From contig NZ_JABMCF010000036.1 of the NCBI RefSeq assembly GCF_013359815.1, positions 1 to 64,000 of the forward strand: DNA of 64,000 bases, read 5' to 3'. Every line of letters starts with the position of its first letter. Position 1 is the first letter of the stretch. This stretch comes from Curtobacterium flaccumfaciens (GTDB lineage Bacteria; Actinomycetota; Actinomycetes; Actinomycetales; Microbacteriaceae). The position numbers and the translations under genes are program-made. Positions 16,323-27,519 of this stretch are shown here, piece by piece. The notes under the pieces are model-generated. The model was not told the DNA's origin. It ran no database searches and worked only from the letters and a program-made list of their open reading frames with translations.

Positions 16323-16362
16323 ACGACGCCCGTCGTCCCCTCGGGGGCGGCGGGCGTCGTCG
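16323..16362 (+). terminator. Hairpin terminator after whiB1
   Basis: Arms ACGACGCCCG and CGGGCGTCGTCGT around a GC-rich loop containing a second small hairpin, 18 bases after the stop codon. Confidence 0.65.
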
Positions 16363-16387
16363 TGCGCGCGGTGCGGCAGCGACCGGA

Positions 16388-16449
16388 GGAACCAGGTTCC
16401 GGACACGACACCGTGGATCTCCGTGGTGCTGTGTCCGGAACCTGGTTCC
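16388..16449. terminator. Family B palindrome (copy B1)
   Basis: A 62-bp near-perfect palindrome whose outer ends are GGAACCAGGTTCC (itself a dyad) and whose inner arm reads GGACACGACACC around GTGGATCTCC. It ends 13 bases before the 3' end of the pdtaS-like gene, between convergent genes. Confidence 0.75.
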
Positions 16450-16462
16450 GGCGGTGCAGAGA

Positions 16463-17965
16463 CTAGGCGGCGGGGGCGGTCAGCCAGCGGAACGGGATGG
16501 TGATCGTCACCTCGGTGCCGCTGCCCGTCAGGGTGTGCCAGTCGATGGTGCCGCCGAGCTCGCCCTGGATGAGCGTTCGGACGATCTGGGTGCCGAGGCC
16601 CGAGCCGACCTTGCCCTCGGGGAGCCCCACGCCGTTGTCGCGGACCTCGATCTCCAGGTGGTCGTCGAAGCGGCGGGCGACGATCTCGACCTCGCCGTCA
16701 CGGCCGTCCAGCCCGTGCTCGACGGCGTTCGTCACGAGTTCGGTGAGGCCGAGGGCGAGGGGCGTCGCGGCCTCCGACGGCAGCACGCCGAACTCGCCGG
16801 TCTTCTTCGGGTGCACGGTGGTGTTGTGCGACGCGGCGACCTCGGTCACGAGCTTGAGCACCGAGTCGAACACCTCGTCGAAGTCCACGGTCTGACTGAG
16901 CCCGCTCGACAGGGTGTCGTGCACGACGGCGATGGCCGCGACACGGCGCATGGCGTTCTGGAGCGAGGTCCGCGCCTCGTCCGAGTGCGTGCGACGCGCC
17001 TGGATCCGCAGCAGGGACGCCACCGTCTGCAGGTTGTTCTTCACGCGGTGGTGGATCTCGCGGATCGTGGCGTCCTTGGTGATGAGCTCACGCTCCTGGT
17101 GCCGCAGCTCGGACACGTCGCGGCAGAGCACGATGGCACCGATGCGCTCACCGTGGTCGCGGAGCGGGATCGAGCGGAGCGACACCGTGACGCCCTTCGA
17201 CTCGATGTCAGCCCGCCACGGTGCACGGCCGGTGACGACGAGCGGCAGGGACTCGTCGACGTCGAGCTGGGCGCCGATGAGCTCGGTGGTGACCTCGGCG
17301 AGGGACTTCCGCTCGAGTTCCCCCTCGAAGCCCATGCGGTTGAACGCGCTCAGGCCGTTCGGGCTCGCGAACGTGACGATGCCGGCGGTGTCGAGGCGCA
17401 GCAGGCCGTCGCTGGCACGGGGCGCACCACGACGGGGGCCCGCCGGTGCGCCGAGGTCGGGGAAGTCACCGGTGGCGATCATGCCGAACAGGTCGTTCGC
17501 GCTCGCGGTGAAGTTGAGCTCCTGGCGGCTCGGGGTCCGCATCTCGTCCTGGTTGGAGTGCCGGGTGACGACGGCGATCGGTCGCTCGGTCGTCTCGGCG
17601 CTCTTCGCGCTCAGGCGGCGGAGCACCGGGATCGCGCGGACACGGGTCGGGGTGTCCTCGTACCAGTCCGGCTCGGCGGAGTCGACGACCCGTGACCCGG
17701 CGAAGCTCTCGGTCACCTGGCCGCGCCACTCCTCGCGGATCTCCTGCCCGACGATGTCGCGGTAGAACAGCGTCGCCGCGGAGCTCGGCCGGGCGTGTGC
17801 GACGGCCACGAACGAGCCGTCCTCGGCGGTCGGGACCCAGAGCACCATGTCGGCGAAGGACAGGTCGGCGAGGAGCTGCCAGTCCCCCACGAGCAGGTGG
17901 AGCCACTCCACGTCTGCTTCCGAGGAACGGCCTTGCGCGAGGACGAGGTCACTGAGGGTCGACAC
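16463..17965 (-). CDS. pdtaS: PdtaS-like cytosolic sensor histidine kinase
   Basis: The 500-residue protein has no membrane helix. Residues about 1-160 resemble the PdtaS GAF domain and about 185-290 a PAS domain. The HisKA_2 dimerisation domain carries the phospho-acceptor in REIHHRVKNNLQTVASLLR (His305 or His306). The HATPase carries ELVTNAVEHGLDG, DNGVGLP and GSGLGTQIV. In mycobacteria PdtaS phosphorylates PdtaR, an RNA-binding antiterminator, in response to metal and NO signals. No pdtaR lies nearby. The GTG start is set by TAGACT 6 nt upstream. The position opposite whiB1 matches Rv3220c in M. tuberculosis. Confidence 0.92.
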   Translation of the reverse strand: MSTLSDLVLAQGRSSEADVEWLHLLVGDWQLLADLSFADMVLWVPTAEDGSFVAVAHARPSSAATLFYRDIVGQEIREEWRGQVTESFAGSRVVDSAEPDWYEDTPTRVRAIPVLRRLSAKSAETTERPIAVVTRHSNQDEMRTPSRQELNFTASANDLFGMIATGDFPDLGAPAGPRRGAPRASDGLLRLDTAGIVTFASPNGLSAFNRMGFEGELERKSLAEVTTELIGAQLDVDESLPLVVTGRAPWRADIESKGVTVSLRSIPLRDHGERIGAIVLCRDVSELRHQERELITKDATIREIHHRVKNNLQTVASLLRIQARRTHSDEARTSLQNAMRRVAAIAVVHDTLSSGLSQTVDFDEVFDSVLKLVTEVAASHNTTVHPKKTGEFGVLPSEAATPLALGLTELVTNAVEHGLDGRDGEVEIVARRFDDHLEIEVRDNGVGLPEGKVGSGLGTQIVRTLIQGELGGTIDWHTLTGSGTEVTITIPFRWLTAPAA

Positions 17966-17971
17966 CCAGCC

Positions 17972-17977
17972 AGTCTA
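17972..17977 (-). promoter_or_regulatory. -10 box, probable leaderless promoter of pdtaS
   Basis: TAGACT on the minus strand lies 6 nt before the GTG at 17965; no ribosome binding site. Confidence 0.55.
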
Positions 17978-18083
17978 GGTCCGCTGCCTTGTGGAGAACG
18001 TCGCCCTCTCCACAGGGCAGACCGGTGTGTATTTCGTATGTCGCACGCCCCATACGCTCGCTCCAACGACGGAAGGGGCAGGG

Positions 18084-18524
18084 GTGGCAGAGCAGGCACG
18101 CCGCATCGATCACGAGACGACGACGGCGCACCCGCCGCCGCTGCGGATCGTCGAACCGGCACCGGAGCCCTCCGTGGCGACCGGTCCCCCGGACCCGGCG
18201 ACGACCGCACGGGCGCTCGGGCTCTGCGTCGCCGAGGTGCTCACCGGCGCGCGGGAGGTCGACAGCATCGCCCGGTGGATCAGCGACGACGTGCAGCGCC
18301 ACCTGCAGCAGCGGGCCGCGGTGGCCGCGCACGCCCGGGGCTCCGGTCGGCGGGCACGCGGACGACCGGTGCTCCGGGTCGGTAGCGTCCTCGTCTGCCG
18401 CCCCGCGGCGGGCGTCGCCGAGGCGACGGTGGTCGTGCACACGCGCAGTCATGCGCGAGCGGTCGCCATGCGGCTCGAAGAGCGACACGGACGGTGGCAG
18501 GCGACCGCGATCGGCGTCCTGTAG
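18084..18524 (+). CDS. Rv3235-family protein
   Basis: The 146-residue protein has a variable N-terminus and a conserved-looking C-terminal half: TARALGLCVAEVLTGAREVDSIARWISDDVQRHLQQRAAV, then RVGSVLVCRPAAGVAEATVVVHTRSHARAVAMRLEERHGRWQATAIGVL. It matches the family named after M. tuberculosis Rv3235, of unknown function, usually encoded close to secA. The GTG at 18084 follows a GGAAGGGGCAGG purine tract, with a TACGCT box about 27 nt upstream. An earlier in-frame start at 17991 is less likely because it precedes that promoter. It converges on secA across two palindromes. Confidence 0.82.
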   Translation: MAEQARRIDHETTTAHPPPLRIVEPAPEPSVATGPPDPATTARALGLCVAEVLTGAREVDSIARWISDDVQRHLQQRAAVAAHARGSGRRARGRPVLRVGSVLVCRPAAGVAEATVVVHTRSHARAVAMRLEERHGRWQATAIGVL

Positions 18525-18531
18525 CCGGGTG

Positions 18532-18585
18532 GCCGACGGACGGGAGGCCCGGTGCCAGCTGGCACCGGGCCTCCCGTCCGTCGGC
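18532..18585. terminator. Family A palindrome (copy A4)
   Basis: A perfect 54-bp palindrome (27-base arms, centre CAGCTG) 7 bases after a stop codon, essentially identical to A1 over its inner 48 bases. It is immediately followed by a family C palindrome. Confidence 0.78.
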
Positions 18586-18591
18586 GGTCAC

Positions 18592-18652
18592 GCATGGTGA
18601 GCAGGAATGGTCGGGTCCCGACGTGGGACCCGACCATTCCTGCTCACGATGC
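18592..18652. terminator. Family C palindrome (copy C1)
   Basis: Perfect 23-base arms starting GTGAGCAGGAATGGTCGGG around a 5-nt loop, extended by GCAT/ATGC beyond one mismatch. Together with A4 it fills the gap between convergent genes; it ends 16 bases before the secA 3' end. Confidence 0.75.
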
Positions 18653-18667
18653 GCTCGCGCGCGGACG

Positions 18668-21448
<2,781 letters not shown>

Positions 21449-21558
21449 GTGAACTCCTTACGAGGTCGTCGCGCGCGACCTGCACGCCCGATCGACCAGT
21501 CATGCTAGCAACCCGCGAACGCACGGCGCTGTGAGCGGCGCGGCTGTCGCGGACACGG

Positions 21559-21590
21559 GTGTGCGCGGCCCGCGAACGGACCGCGCACAC
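21559..21590 (-). terminator. Hairpin terminator after hpf
   Basis: Perfect 10-base arms GTGTGCGCGG and CCGCGCACAC with a 12-nt loop between the hpf stop and the secA promoter. It probably ends the lpqB-comF-hpf side of transcription. Confidence 0.65.
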
Positions 21591-21618
21591 GGTGCGGGAC
21601 CGGAGGTCCCGAGTCGGA

Positions 21619-22335
21619 TCAGGCGATCGCGGCTGCGCGCTCCGCTTCGGCGTCGGTGTCGACCGCGGCCGGCGCCTGGCCTGCGGGCACCTCGTCGATG
21701 CCGATCACGCCGTAGTCCCAGCCCTTGCGTCGGTACACGACACTCGGACGGCGGGTCTCGGCGTCGAGGAACAGGTAGAAGTCGTGCCCGACGAGTTCCA
21801 TGTAGTACAGGGCGTCGTCGACCGTCATCGGGGCGGCCTCGAAGACCTTGTGCCGGATGACGACCGGGCTGTAGACCTCGTTCTCGTCCTCGGCGGCCTC
21901 TTGGTCGACGACCGGGACGGCACCGGTCGCGACGTCCTCGATGAGCTTGCCGTCGGCCGGGACGACGCCCATGCCGTCGAACCCGCTGCCGGCGGCCTCG
22001 GCGACCGAGGTGGGTCGGTGCCGGCCGTGGTGCACCTTGCGGCGGTCACGCGCCCGACGGAGGCGTTCCATGATCCGCGCGAAGGCGAGGTCGAAGGCGG
22101 CGTACTTGTCCGACGCCGCGGACTCGGCCCGTACGAGCGGCCCCGGTCCGATCAGCGTGAGCTCCACGCGGTCCTCGCCCTGGCTGCCGCTCGACTTCTC
22201 GTGGTGGCGGCTGATGCGCACCTCGAAGGCGAGGGCGCGGTCGGCGAGCACGTCGATCTTCTCGGACTTCTGTTCGACGTAGGTGCGGAAACGGTCGGTG
22301 ACCCCGACGTTCCGGCCCGTGATCGTCACGTCCAT
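21619..22335 (-). CDS. hpf: Long-form ribosome hibernation promoting factor
   Basis: The 238-residue protein has an N-terminal ribosome-binding beta-alpha-beta domain (MDVTITGRNVGVTDRFRTYV, about residues 1-110) and a C-terminal dimerisation domain (VIRHKVFEAAPMTVDDALYYMELVGHDFYLFLDAETRRPSVVYRRKGWDYGVIG; about 165-215). An acidic linker joins them and an Ala-rich tail ends the protein. Long HPFs pair two 70S ribosomes into inactive 100S dimers in stationary phase or stress. A TAGCCT box lies upstream on the minus strand and GGGAG precedes the ATG. Position between comF and secA matches Rv3241c. Confidence 0.95.
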   Translation of the reverse strand: MDVTITGRNVGVTDRFRTYVEQKSEKIDVLADRALAFEVRISRHHEKSSGSQGEDRVELTLIGPGPLVRAESAASDKYAAFDLAFARIMERLRRARDRRKVHHGRHRPTSVAEAAGSGFDGMGVVPADGKLIEDVATGAVPVVDQEAAEDENEVYSPVVIRHKVFEAAPMTVDDALYYMELVGHDFYLFLDAETRRPSVVYRRKGWDYGVIGIDEVPAGQAPAAVDTDAEAERAAAIA

Positions 22336-22493
22336 GTGGCGGCTCCCATCCAGTGTCGGCGCGTCGCCTCCGTCCGGCGACCCGAACGCCTTGTCGCGAG
22401 GCTAGACCCGGCGCACCCTCGGCGTCACGGGGAGGCGGCGAGTCCGTCGGACACTCACCGGACACACAGCGGCCACCGGGTGTTCACCGATCA

Positions 22494-23156
22494 TCAGTCG
22501 TCGACGCTCGCCACAGCGACGCAGCGCACCACCCGGCCGCCCGCCGCCCGCACCGCGCGCACGCCCTCGGCCATCGTGACGCCCGTCGTCACGACGTCGT
22601 CGACGAGCACGACGTCGCGGCCGTCGACACCGGTCGCCCGCAGGGTCCCGACGGTCGCGGCGACGCGTTCCACCGCCGACCGCTCCTTCTGCCCCGGTCC
22701 GGATCGCCGTCGTCCGGCAGGGGTCCGACCGAGGCACCCCGCGTACCGGACACCGCCGCGGGCGAGCAGCAGCACCACCGGGTCGAACCCACGGCGTCGG
22801 GCACCCGCGCGGGACGGCGGCACCCGGAGCACCACGGTGCCGTCCGGGGCCGCGGCGAGCGCCGCGCGGACGAGGGCACCGAAGCGGACGCCGAGCGGAG
22901 GGGCGACGTCGACCCGGCCCCGGAGCTTGAGTTCGAGCACCAGGGTGCGGACCAGCCCCTCGTACTCGAAGGCCGCGTCGAGCCGGACGCCGGCGACCAG
23001 CCGGACCCGCCGGGGCCGTGCGTCGAGCGCCGCGCGGCACGGTGGGCAGAGCGCGCGGTCCGGGCGGCCGCAACCCAGGCAGGCGACGGGCAGGAAGATC
23101 CCGAGCACGGCGAGCAGGGCGTCACGCCACGGGGTGGGGGCGTCGTCAGGGGGCAT
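22494..23156 (-). CDS. comF: ComF-family phosphoribosyltransferase-like protein
   Basis: The protein has about 220 residues. A zinc-binding N-terminus (CLGCG...LCPPC, Cys near 27-47) precedes a type I phosphoribosyltransferase fold with the PRPP loop VVLVDDVVTTGVTM near residues 180-193. Family members (ComFC, GntX) assist DNA uptake or other unknown tasks; catalytic activity is unproved. The segment RRSGPGQKERSAVERV corresponds to the family's conserved Q-K/R-x-L region. The start is MPPDDAPTP at ATG 23156; GTG 23162 is equally possible. It follows lpqB on the same strand after about 97 bases. Confidence 0.87.
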   Translation of the reverse strand: MPPDDAPTPWRDALLAVLGIFLPVACLGCGRPDRALCPPCRAALDARPRRVRLVAGVRLDAAFEYEGLVRTLVLELKLRGRVDVAPPLGVRFGALVRAALAAAPDGTVVLRVPPSRAGARRRGFDPVVLLLARGGVRYAGCLGRTPAGRRRSGPGQKERSAVERVAATVGTLRATGVDGRDVVLVDDVVTTGVTMAEGVRAVRAAGGRVVRCVAVASVDD

Positions 23157-23253
23157 GCCCACGACTGTGGTGGTGACCGGACGACGGCGGTGGGCCGGTG
23201 TGCCGGACGGTGGACGGGCCTCCAGGCCGGCTGGGGTGTGGAGGACAGTGGCG

Positions 23254-24936
23254 TCAGCGCTGGACGCCGAGCACGTCGGCGGTGACGCCCGTCGAGTCCC
23301 AGCCGCCCCCGGTGGACTGCAGGACGTCGCCGCTCGACATCCGGAGCAGCAGCGCGCCGCCGCTGCCGCCGCTGATCGCGGTGGCGCGCCCGTCGGGCTT
23401 CGGCAGGGTGCTCGACTTGCCGCCGATGGTGGTGCGGACGATGTTCGGACCGGTCGGCGTCTGCCCGACCGAGGCGACGTCGGTGTCGTTCACCCACGTG
23501 GCGTCGACCGCGGTGCCGCTGGCGGCCTGCACCCGGACCGGGGCACCGAACGAGGTCGGTGACCGGTCGGAACCGCGGATGATCGCCATCACGTACAGGC
23601 CGGGGCCGTCCGCGGTCTCGATGAGCGCGAGGGCCCTGGTGGAGTCGCGGGACACCTGGAACGACACGAGGTCGCCGCGCGGCAGGGTGGTGCGCACCTG
23701 GTGGGGGTCGCCGCCGAGGCCGTACGCGGTGATGTGACGGGTGTCGGACTGCTGCCCCACCCAGACGAAGCCGAGGTCGTCGACGGCGGGGGCGACGAGG
23801 CCCTCGCGGGCGTCGACGCGCAGGCGGTCCTTACCACGCACGACGACGACGCCGTCCCGGTTGCCGACGGCGGCGGTGGTGCCGGACGCCGACAGGGCGA
23901 TCGAGGTCGGGTCGAGGCCGGCGATCGCGGCCCCGACGCCGCTGCCGAGTTCGGCGACCTTGCCGGTGCCCGAGGCGGCGTAGCCGACGACGCCGTCCTC
24001 GTCGACCAGGGGTCGGGGGTCGACGTCGGGGTTCTGCTGGGCGTCCGCTCCCCCGGAGTCCGGCACCGACAGCGTCGCGCCCTCGATCGTCATCGACACC
24101 GACGAGATGGTGGCGACCGAGGCGAGGGACTTGCTGAGCTGTTCGCGCATCCGGACCTTGTCGACCGTGCTCGCACGCAGGGCGTCGCTCGACAGGTCGA
24201 CCAGGGCGGTGCCGCTGTCGATCGTCACCGCGTTGAGGGACAGCTGTGTGCCCTCCGGGAACGACGAGACGACGGCGCCCTTCAACCAGTCGGCGGGGCC
24301 GGCGAGCAGGGCGCTGGCGATGCGGGTGCTGGTGGAGGACCGAGCGAGGAACCAGCGCTGGTCGGGCACCAGGAAGCGGTAGGTCGGGTCGTAGAAGTAC
24401 AGGGCGTGCGCCTGGAACACCGACTCGAAGCTGACCGGCGACAGGATGATGCCGTCCGGGGCGTAGGCGATGCGCCACTCGCCGTCTTCGCGGACGAACT
24501 GGAACGTCAGCGTCGACGAGGTCGGGCGGACCGCCTGGGTGTACTCCCCGTCGGAGTCGACCGTGGCACTGGCCGTCATCGTGTAGGTGAGCTCGCGGTC
24601 GTCGGCGCGCTCGACGGTGCCGCTGCCGTCCCGGATCGTGACGCCCTGCCGGGGGTTCCACCGCTGGGCGAAGTCGGCGGCCAGGAACTGCCGGGCGATC
24701 GCGTAGTTGTCCTGGGCGCCGGTGGCGGCGGCGATGAACCCACGGAGGATCGCCGTCTGGTCGGACCCGGTGATCGGCTTGTCCGGCCGGAAGTCGACGC
24801 CCGAGAGCGACTCGTCCTTGATCGTCTGCCCGGTGCGCACGGCACCGTCGGTCGGGATGGCCGCGCAGGCGGTGACCGCGAGCAGGCTGACCGCGGCGAG
24901 CGCGACGGCGAGGACGTGGCGGATCCGGTGGCGCAT
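23254..24936 (-). CDS. lpqB: Lipoprotein LpqB, partner of MtrB
   Basis: This 560-residue lipoprotein has a signal peptide and lipobox VTAC (Cys near 24). It is followed by a GerMN-like domain (for example ALLAGPADWLKGAVVSSFPEGTQL) and a C-terminal beta-propeller-like LpqB domain. In actinobacteria LpqB binds the outer part of MtrB and tunes MtrA phosphorylation, linking envelope state to division. Its ATG overlaps the mtrB stop by one base (TGATG), so translation is coupled. The much longer open frame running upstream in this phase is not coding, because it overlaps mtrB completely. Confidence 0.95.
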   Translation of the reverse strand: MRHRIRHVLAVALAAVSLLAVTACAAIPTDGAVRTGQTIKDESLSGVDFRPDKPITGSDQTAILRGFIAAATGAQDNYAIARQFLAADFAQRWNPRQGVTIRDGSGTVERADDRELTYTMTASATVDSDGEYTQAVRPTSSTLTFQFVREDGEWRIAYAPDGIILSPVSFESVFQAHALYFYDPTYRFLVPDQRWFLARSSTSTRIASALLAGPADWLKGAVVSSFPEGTQLSLNAVTIDSGTALVDLSSDALRASTVDKVRMREQLSKSLASVATISSVSMTIEGATLSVPDSGGADAQQNPDVDPRPLVDEDGVVGYAASGTGKVAELGSGVGAAIAGLDPTSIALSASGTTAAVGNRDGVVVVRGKDRLRVDAREGLVAPAVDDLGFVWVGQQSDTRHITAYGLGGDPHQVRTTLPRGDLVSFQVSRDSTRALALIETADGPGLYVMAIIRGSDRSPTSFGAPVRVQAASGTAVDATWVNDTDVASVGQTPTGPNIVRTTIGGKSSTLPKPDGRATAISGGSGGALLLRMSSGDVLQSTGGGWDSTGVTADVLGVQR

Positions 24937-26690
24937 CAGGACTCCTCTCGCACGGCGCGGGGGCCGTCGTACGACTCGTCGAGCTCGGGCAGCGGGATGG
25001 CCGAGGTGGCGGTGGTGCCCTGCTCGTTGCGGGGCAGGGTGAGCACGAACGTCGATCCCGCGCCCGGTCGGGACCACACGTCGATGCGCCCGCCGTGGAG
25101 CTTCGCGTCGCCGAGGCTGATCGCGAGGCCGAGGCCGGTGCCGCCGATGGTGCGCTTGCGGCTCGGGTCGGCCCGCCAGAAGCGGTCGAACACCCGTGCG
25201 GCGTCCTCCGGCGGCATGCCGACGCCCTGGTCGCGGACGGCGATGGCGACGGTGCGTGCGTCGCTGTCGACGACGACCTGCACGGGCTTCGCGTCGCCGT
25301 GCTCGATGGCGTTGCCGACGAGGTTGCGCAGGATCCGTCGGACCCGCTTGGCGTCGAGCCGCATCGTGGTGTGGCCGCCGGGGGTCGCGAGCTGCAGGTC
25401 GATGCCGGCGCGTTCGGCCAGCGGGCGGAACTCCTCGACGATGTCCGCGGCGAGGGAGGCCGGCACGACGGGTGCGGTGTCGAGCTGCACGGCCTGGGCG
25501 TCGTACCGGGAGATCTCGAGCAGGTCGGCGAGGAGCATCTCGAAGCGCTCCACCTGGGCGTGCAGGAGCTCGGCGGACCGGCCGACCGACGGTTCGAACG
25601 CGTGCCGGGAGTCGTAGAGCATGTCGCCGGCGAGCCGGATCGTGGTGAGCGGGGTCCGGAGCTCGTGCGACACGTCGGAGACGAACCGCTGCTGCACGCG
25701 GGAGAGCTCGGCGAGCTGGGTGATCTGGCGGCTGACCGCCTCGGCCATCCCGTTGAAGCTCCGTGCCAGGGTCGCCAGGTCGTCCTGGCCGCGCACCGGG
25801 ATGCGCTCGTCGAGGCGACCCGCGGCGATCTTCCGGCTCGTCTCGGCGGCACCGCGGATCGGCACGACGACGAGCCGGACGACGAGCGAGGTGACCAGGG
25901 CGATGAGCACCATGAGCGCCACACCGCCGATCGAGAGTGTCTGGGAGACGAAGTCCAGGGTCTGCTGCGCGTCGGAGAGGTCGTAGACCAGGTACAGCTC
26001 GTACTGGCCGGCGCTCGGGATCTGCAGCGTGGAGCCGACGGCGAGGCCCGGCACCCGGCGCCCGTCGTCGTCGAGTTCGACGGGCTGCAGGCTGAGCCGA
26101 CCGGTGTTCTGCGCGACCTCCTTGCGCAGGGCGTCGGTGATCACCGCGTCCGGGAAGTCCTGGCTGGCGATGGTCTGCAGCGTCTGCGGGGTGGACTGGT
26201 CCGGGCTCCGCTCGATGGCGATGCTCGTGCCGCCCGGACTCGTCGTGTTCGACAGGATCGCCTGCTGCGCCTCGTTCTGCAGGGTCTCGAGCTCGGACTG
26301 GTTGTTGTCCTCGGCCGCCGTCGCCGCGTCGAAGATCCCCTGGGCGACGATGGTGGCCCGTGCGGACTCGGACTCGATCTGGTCGCGGCGCTGCGAGTAG
26401 ACGTTCGTCGAGATGCTCACCATGACCGCGGTGCCGATGATCCCCACCGCGAGCCCGGTCGTCATCACGGTGATGGCGACCGAGCGGAACATGAGCGAGC
26501 GCCGCCACAGGTAGGCGATCGGACGCCAGGCGCGTCGGAGCCAGCGCCGCATCCGGCGACGGCTGCGGTCGACGACGCCGATCGAGACGGTGGTGCTGTC
26601 GGACCCACCGGCACCGGCGCCGGTGGCCCGGCCGGCGCCGCCGACCCGGCCGGAGCGTGCCGAGCCCGGCGGGCGCGTCGAGGGCGGCAC
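24936..26690 (-). CDS. mtrB: Sensor histidine kinase MtrB
   Basis: The 584-residue membrane kinase has a basic cytoplasmic N-terminus, TM1 near 70-92, and an outer domain of about 155 residues. TM2 is near 252-274, then HAMP, HisKA with His342 (SHELRTPL), and HATPase (NLVGNAIEHG, DQGVGMP, GGTGLGLAI). The C-terminal tail is acidic. MtrB phosphorylates MtrA and controls cell-wall hydrolases, osmotic response and division. The GTG start lies 5 bases after the mtrA stop. The first 45 residues are low-complexity; a later start cannot be excluded. Confidence 0.95.
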   Translation of the reverse strand: MPPSTRPPGSARSGRVGGAGRATGAGAGGSDSTTVSIGVVDRSRRRMRRWLRRAWRPIAYLWRRSLMFRSVAITVMTTGLAVGIIGTAVMVSISTNVYSQRRDQIESESARATIVAQGIFDAATAAEDNNQSELETLQNEAQQAILSNTTSPGGTSIAIERSPDQSTPQTLQTIASQDFPDAVITDALRKEVAQNTGRLSLQPVELDDDGRRVPGLAVGSTLQIPSAGQYELYLVYDLSDAQQTLDFVSQTLSIGGVALMVLIALVTSLVVRLVVVPIRGAAETSRKIAAGRLDERIPVRGQDDLATLARSFNGMAEAVSRQITQLAELSRVQQRFVSDVSHELRTPLTTIRLAGDMLYDSRHAFEPSVGRSAELLHAQVERFEMLLADLLEISRYDAQAVQLDTAPVVPASLAADIVEEFRPLAERAGIDLQLATPGGHTTMRLDAKRVRRILRNLVGNAIEHGDAKPVQVVVDSDARTVAIAVRDQGVGMPPEDAARVFDRFWRADPSRKRTIGGTGLGLAISLGDAKLHGGRIDVWSRPGAGSTFVLTLPRNEQGTTATSAIPLPELDESYDGPRAVREES

Positions 26691-26695
26691 GGTGC

Positions 26696-27370
26696 TCAGG
26701 CTCCTCCGGCGCGGTACCCGACGCCGCGGACCGTGGTGACGGTCTTCGGGTTGTCCGGGTCGTGCTCGATCTTCGCGCGGAGCCGCTGCACGTGCACGTT
26801 CACCAGGCGGGTGTCCGCCTTGTAGTGGTAGCCCCAGACCTGCTCGAGCAGCATCTCGCGGGTGAACACCTGGTTCGGCTTCTCGGCGAGCGCCCGGAGC
26901 AGGTCGAACTCGAGCGGCGTGAGCGCGATCACGGTGTCACCGCGGCGCACCTCGTGCCCGGCGACGTCGACCGTGACGTCGCCGACGTGCAGCACGGTGG
27001 CGTCGGACGCGCTCGGCCGCAGGCGGGTCCGGATGCGCGCGACGAGCTCCTTCGGGTTGAAGGGCTTCACGACGTAGTCGTCGGCACCGTTCTCGAGCCC
27101 GAGGACGACGTCGGCGGTGTCGCTCTTCGCCGTGAGCATGATGATCGGCGTGCCGCTCTCGGCACGGATGCGCTTGCACACCTCGATGCCGTCGATGCCG
27201 GGCAGCATGACGTCGAGCAGGACGAGGTCCGGCTTGGTGGCGTGGAACGCGTCGACGGCGTCGTTGCCGTCGGCGCTGAACTCGGGTTCGTACCCCTCGG
27301 AGCGGAGCACGATGCCGATCATCTCGGAGAGGGCCTGGTCGTCGTCGACGACGAGGATGCGCGGTGTCAT
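26696..27370 (-). CDS. mtrA: Response regulator MtrA
   Basis: The 224-residue OmpR-family regulator has receiver Asp53 (LLDVMLPG), Thr80 and Lys102 (VVKPFNPKE). Its winged-helix domain ends TVRGVGYRAG and includes the DNA-recognition region ADTRLVNVHVQRLRAKIE. The sequence is close to mycobacterial and corynebacterial MtrA. It starts the minus-strand mtrA-mtrB-lpqB unit that may continue into comF and hpf. A TATCGT box at 27424-27429 on the minus strand would give a leader of roughly 50 nt. Confidence 0.97.
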   Translation of the reverse strand: MTPRILVVDDDQALSEMIGIVLRSEGYEPEFSADGNDAVDAFHATKPDLVLLDVMLPGIDGIEVCKRIRAESGTPIIMLTAKSDTADVVLGLENGADDYVVKPFNPKELVARIRTRLRPSASDATVLHVGDVTVDVAGHEVRRGDTVIALTPLEFDLLRALAEKPNQVFTREMLLEQVWGYHYKADTRLVNVHVQRLRAKIEHDPDNPKTVTTVRGVGYRAGGA

Positions 27371-27423
27371 GTGATCTGGACTCCGGGTGGCGTGCGGGTG
27401 CCGTGGTCGGCACGTGTCCCCAC

Positions 27424-27429
27424 ACGATA
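27424..27429 (-). promoter_or_regulatory. Possible -10 box of the mtrA operon
   Basis: TATCGT on the minus strand, 54-59 nt before the mtrA ATG. The -35 region is not recognisable. The 149-bp gap between divergent mtrA and the 27520 gene must hold both promoters. Confidence 0.35.
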
Positions 27430-27519
27430 GCCGAGGCCCCGCCGCGCCGGGTTTTCCGCCAGGATGGGGGTGGACCGTGCATCGCTGGCTCGGTCCGACA
27501 CGACGAGGGGGCTGGAGTC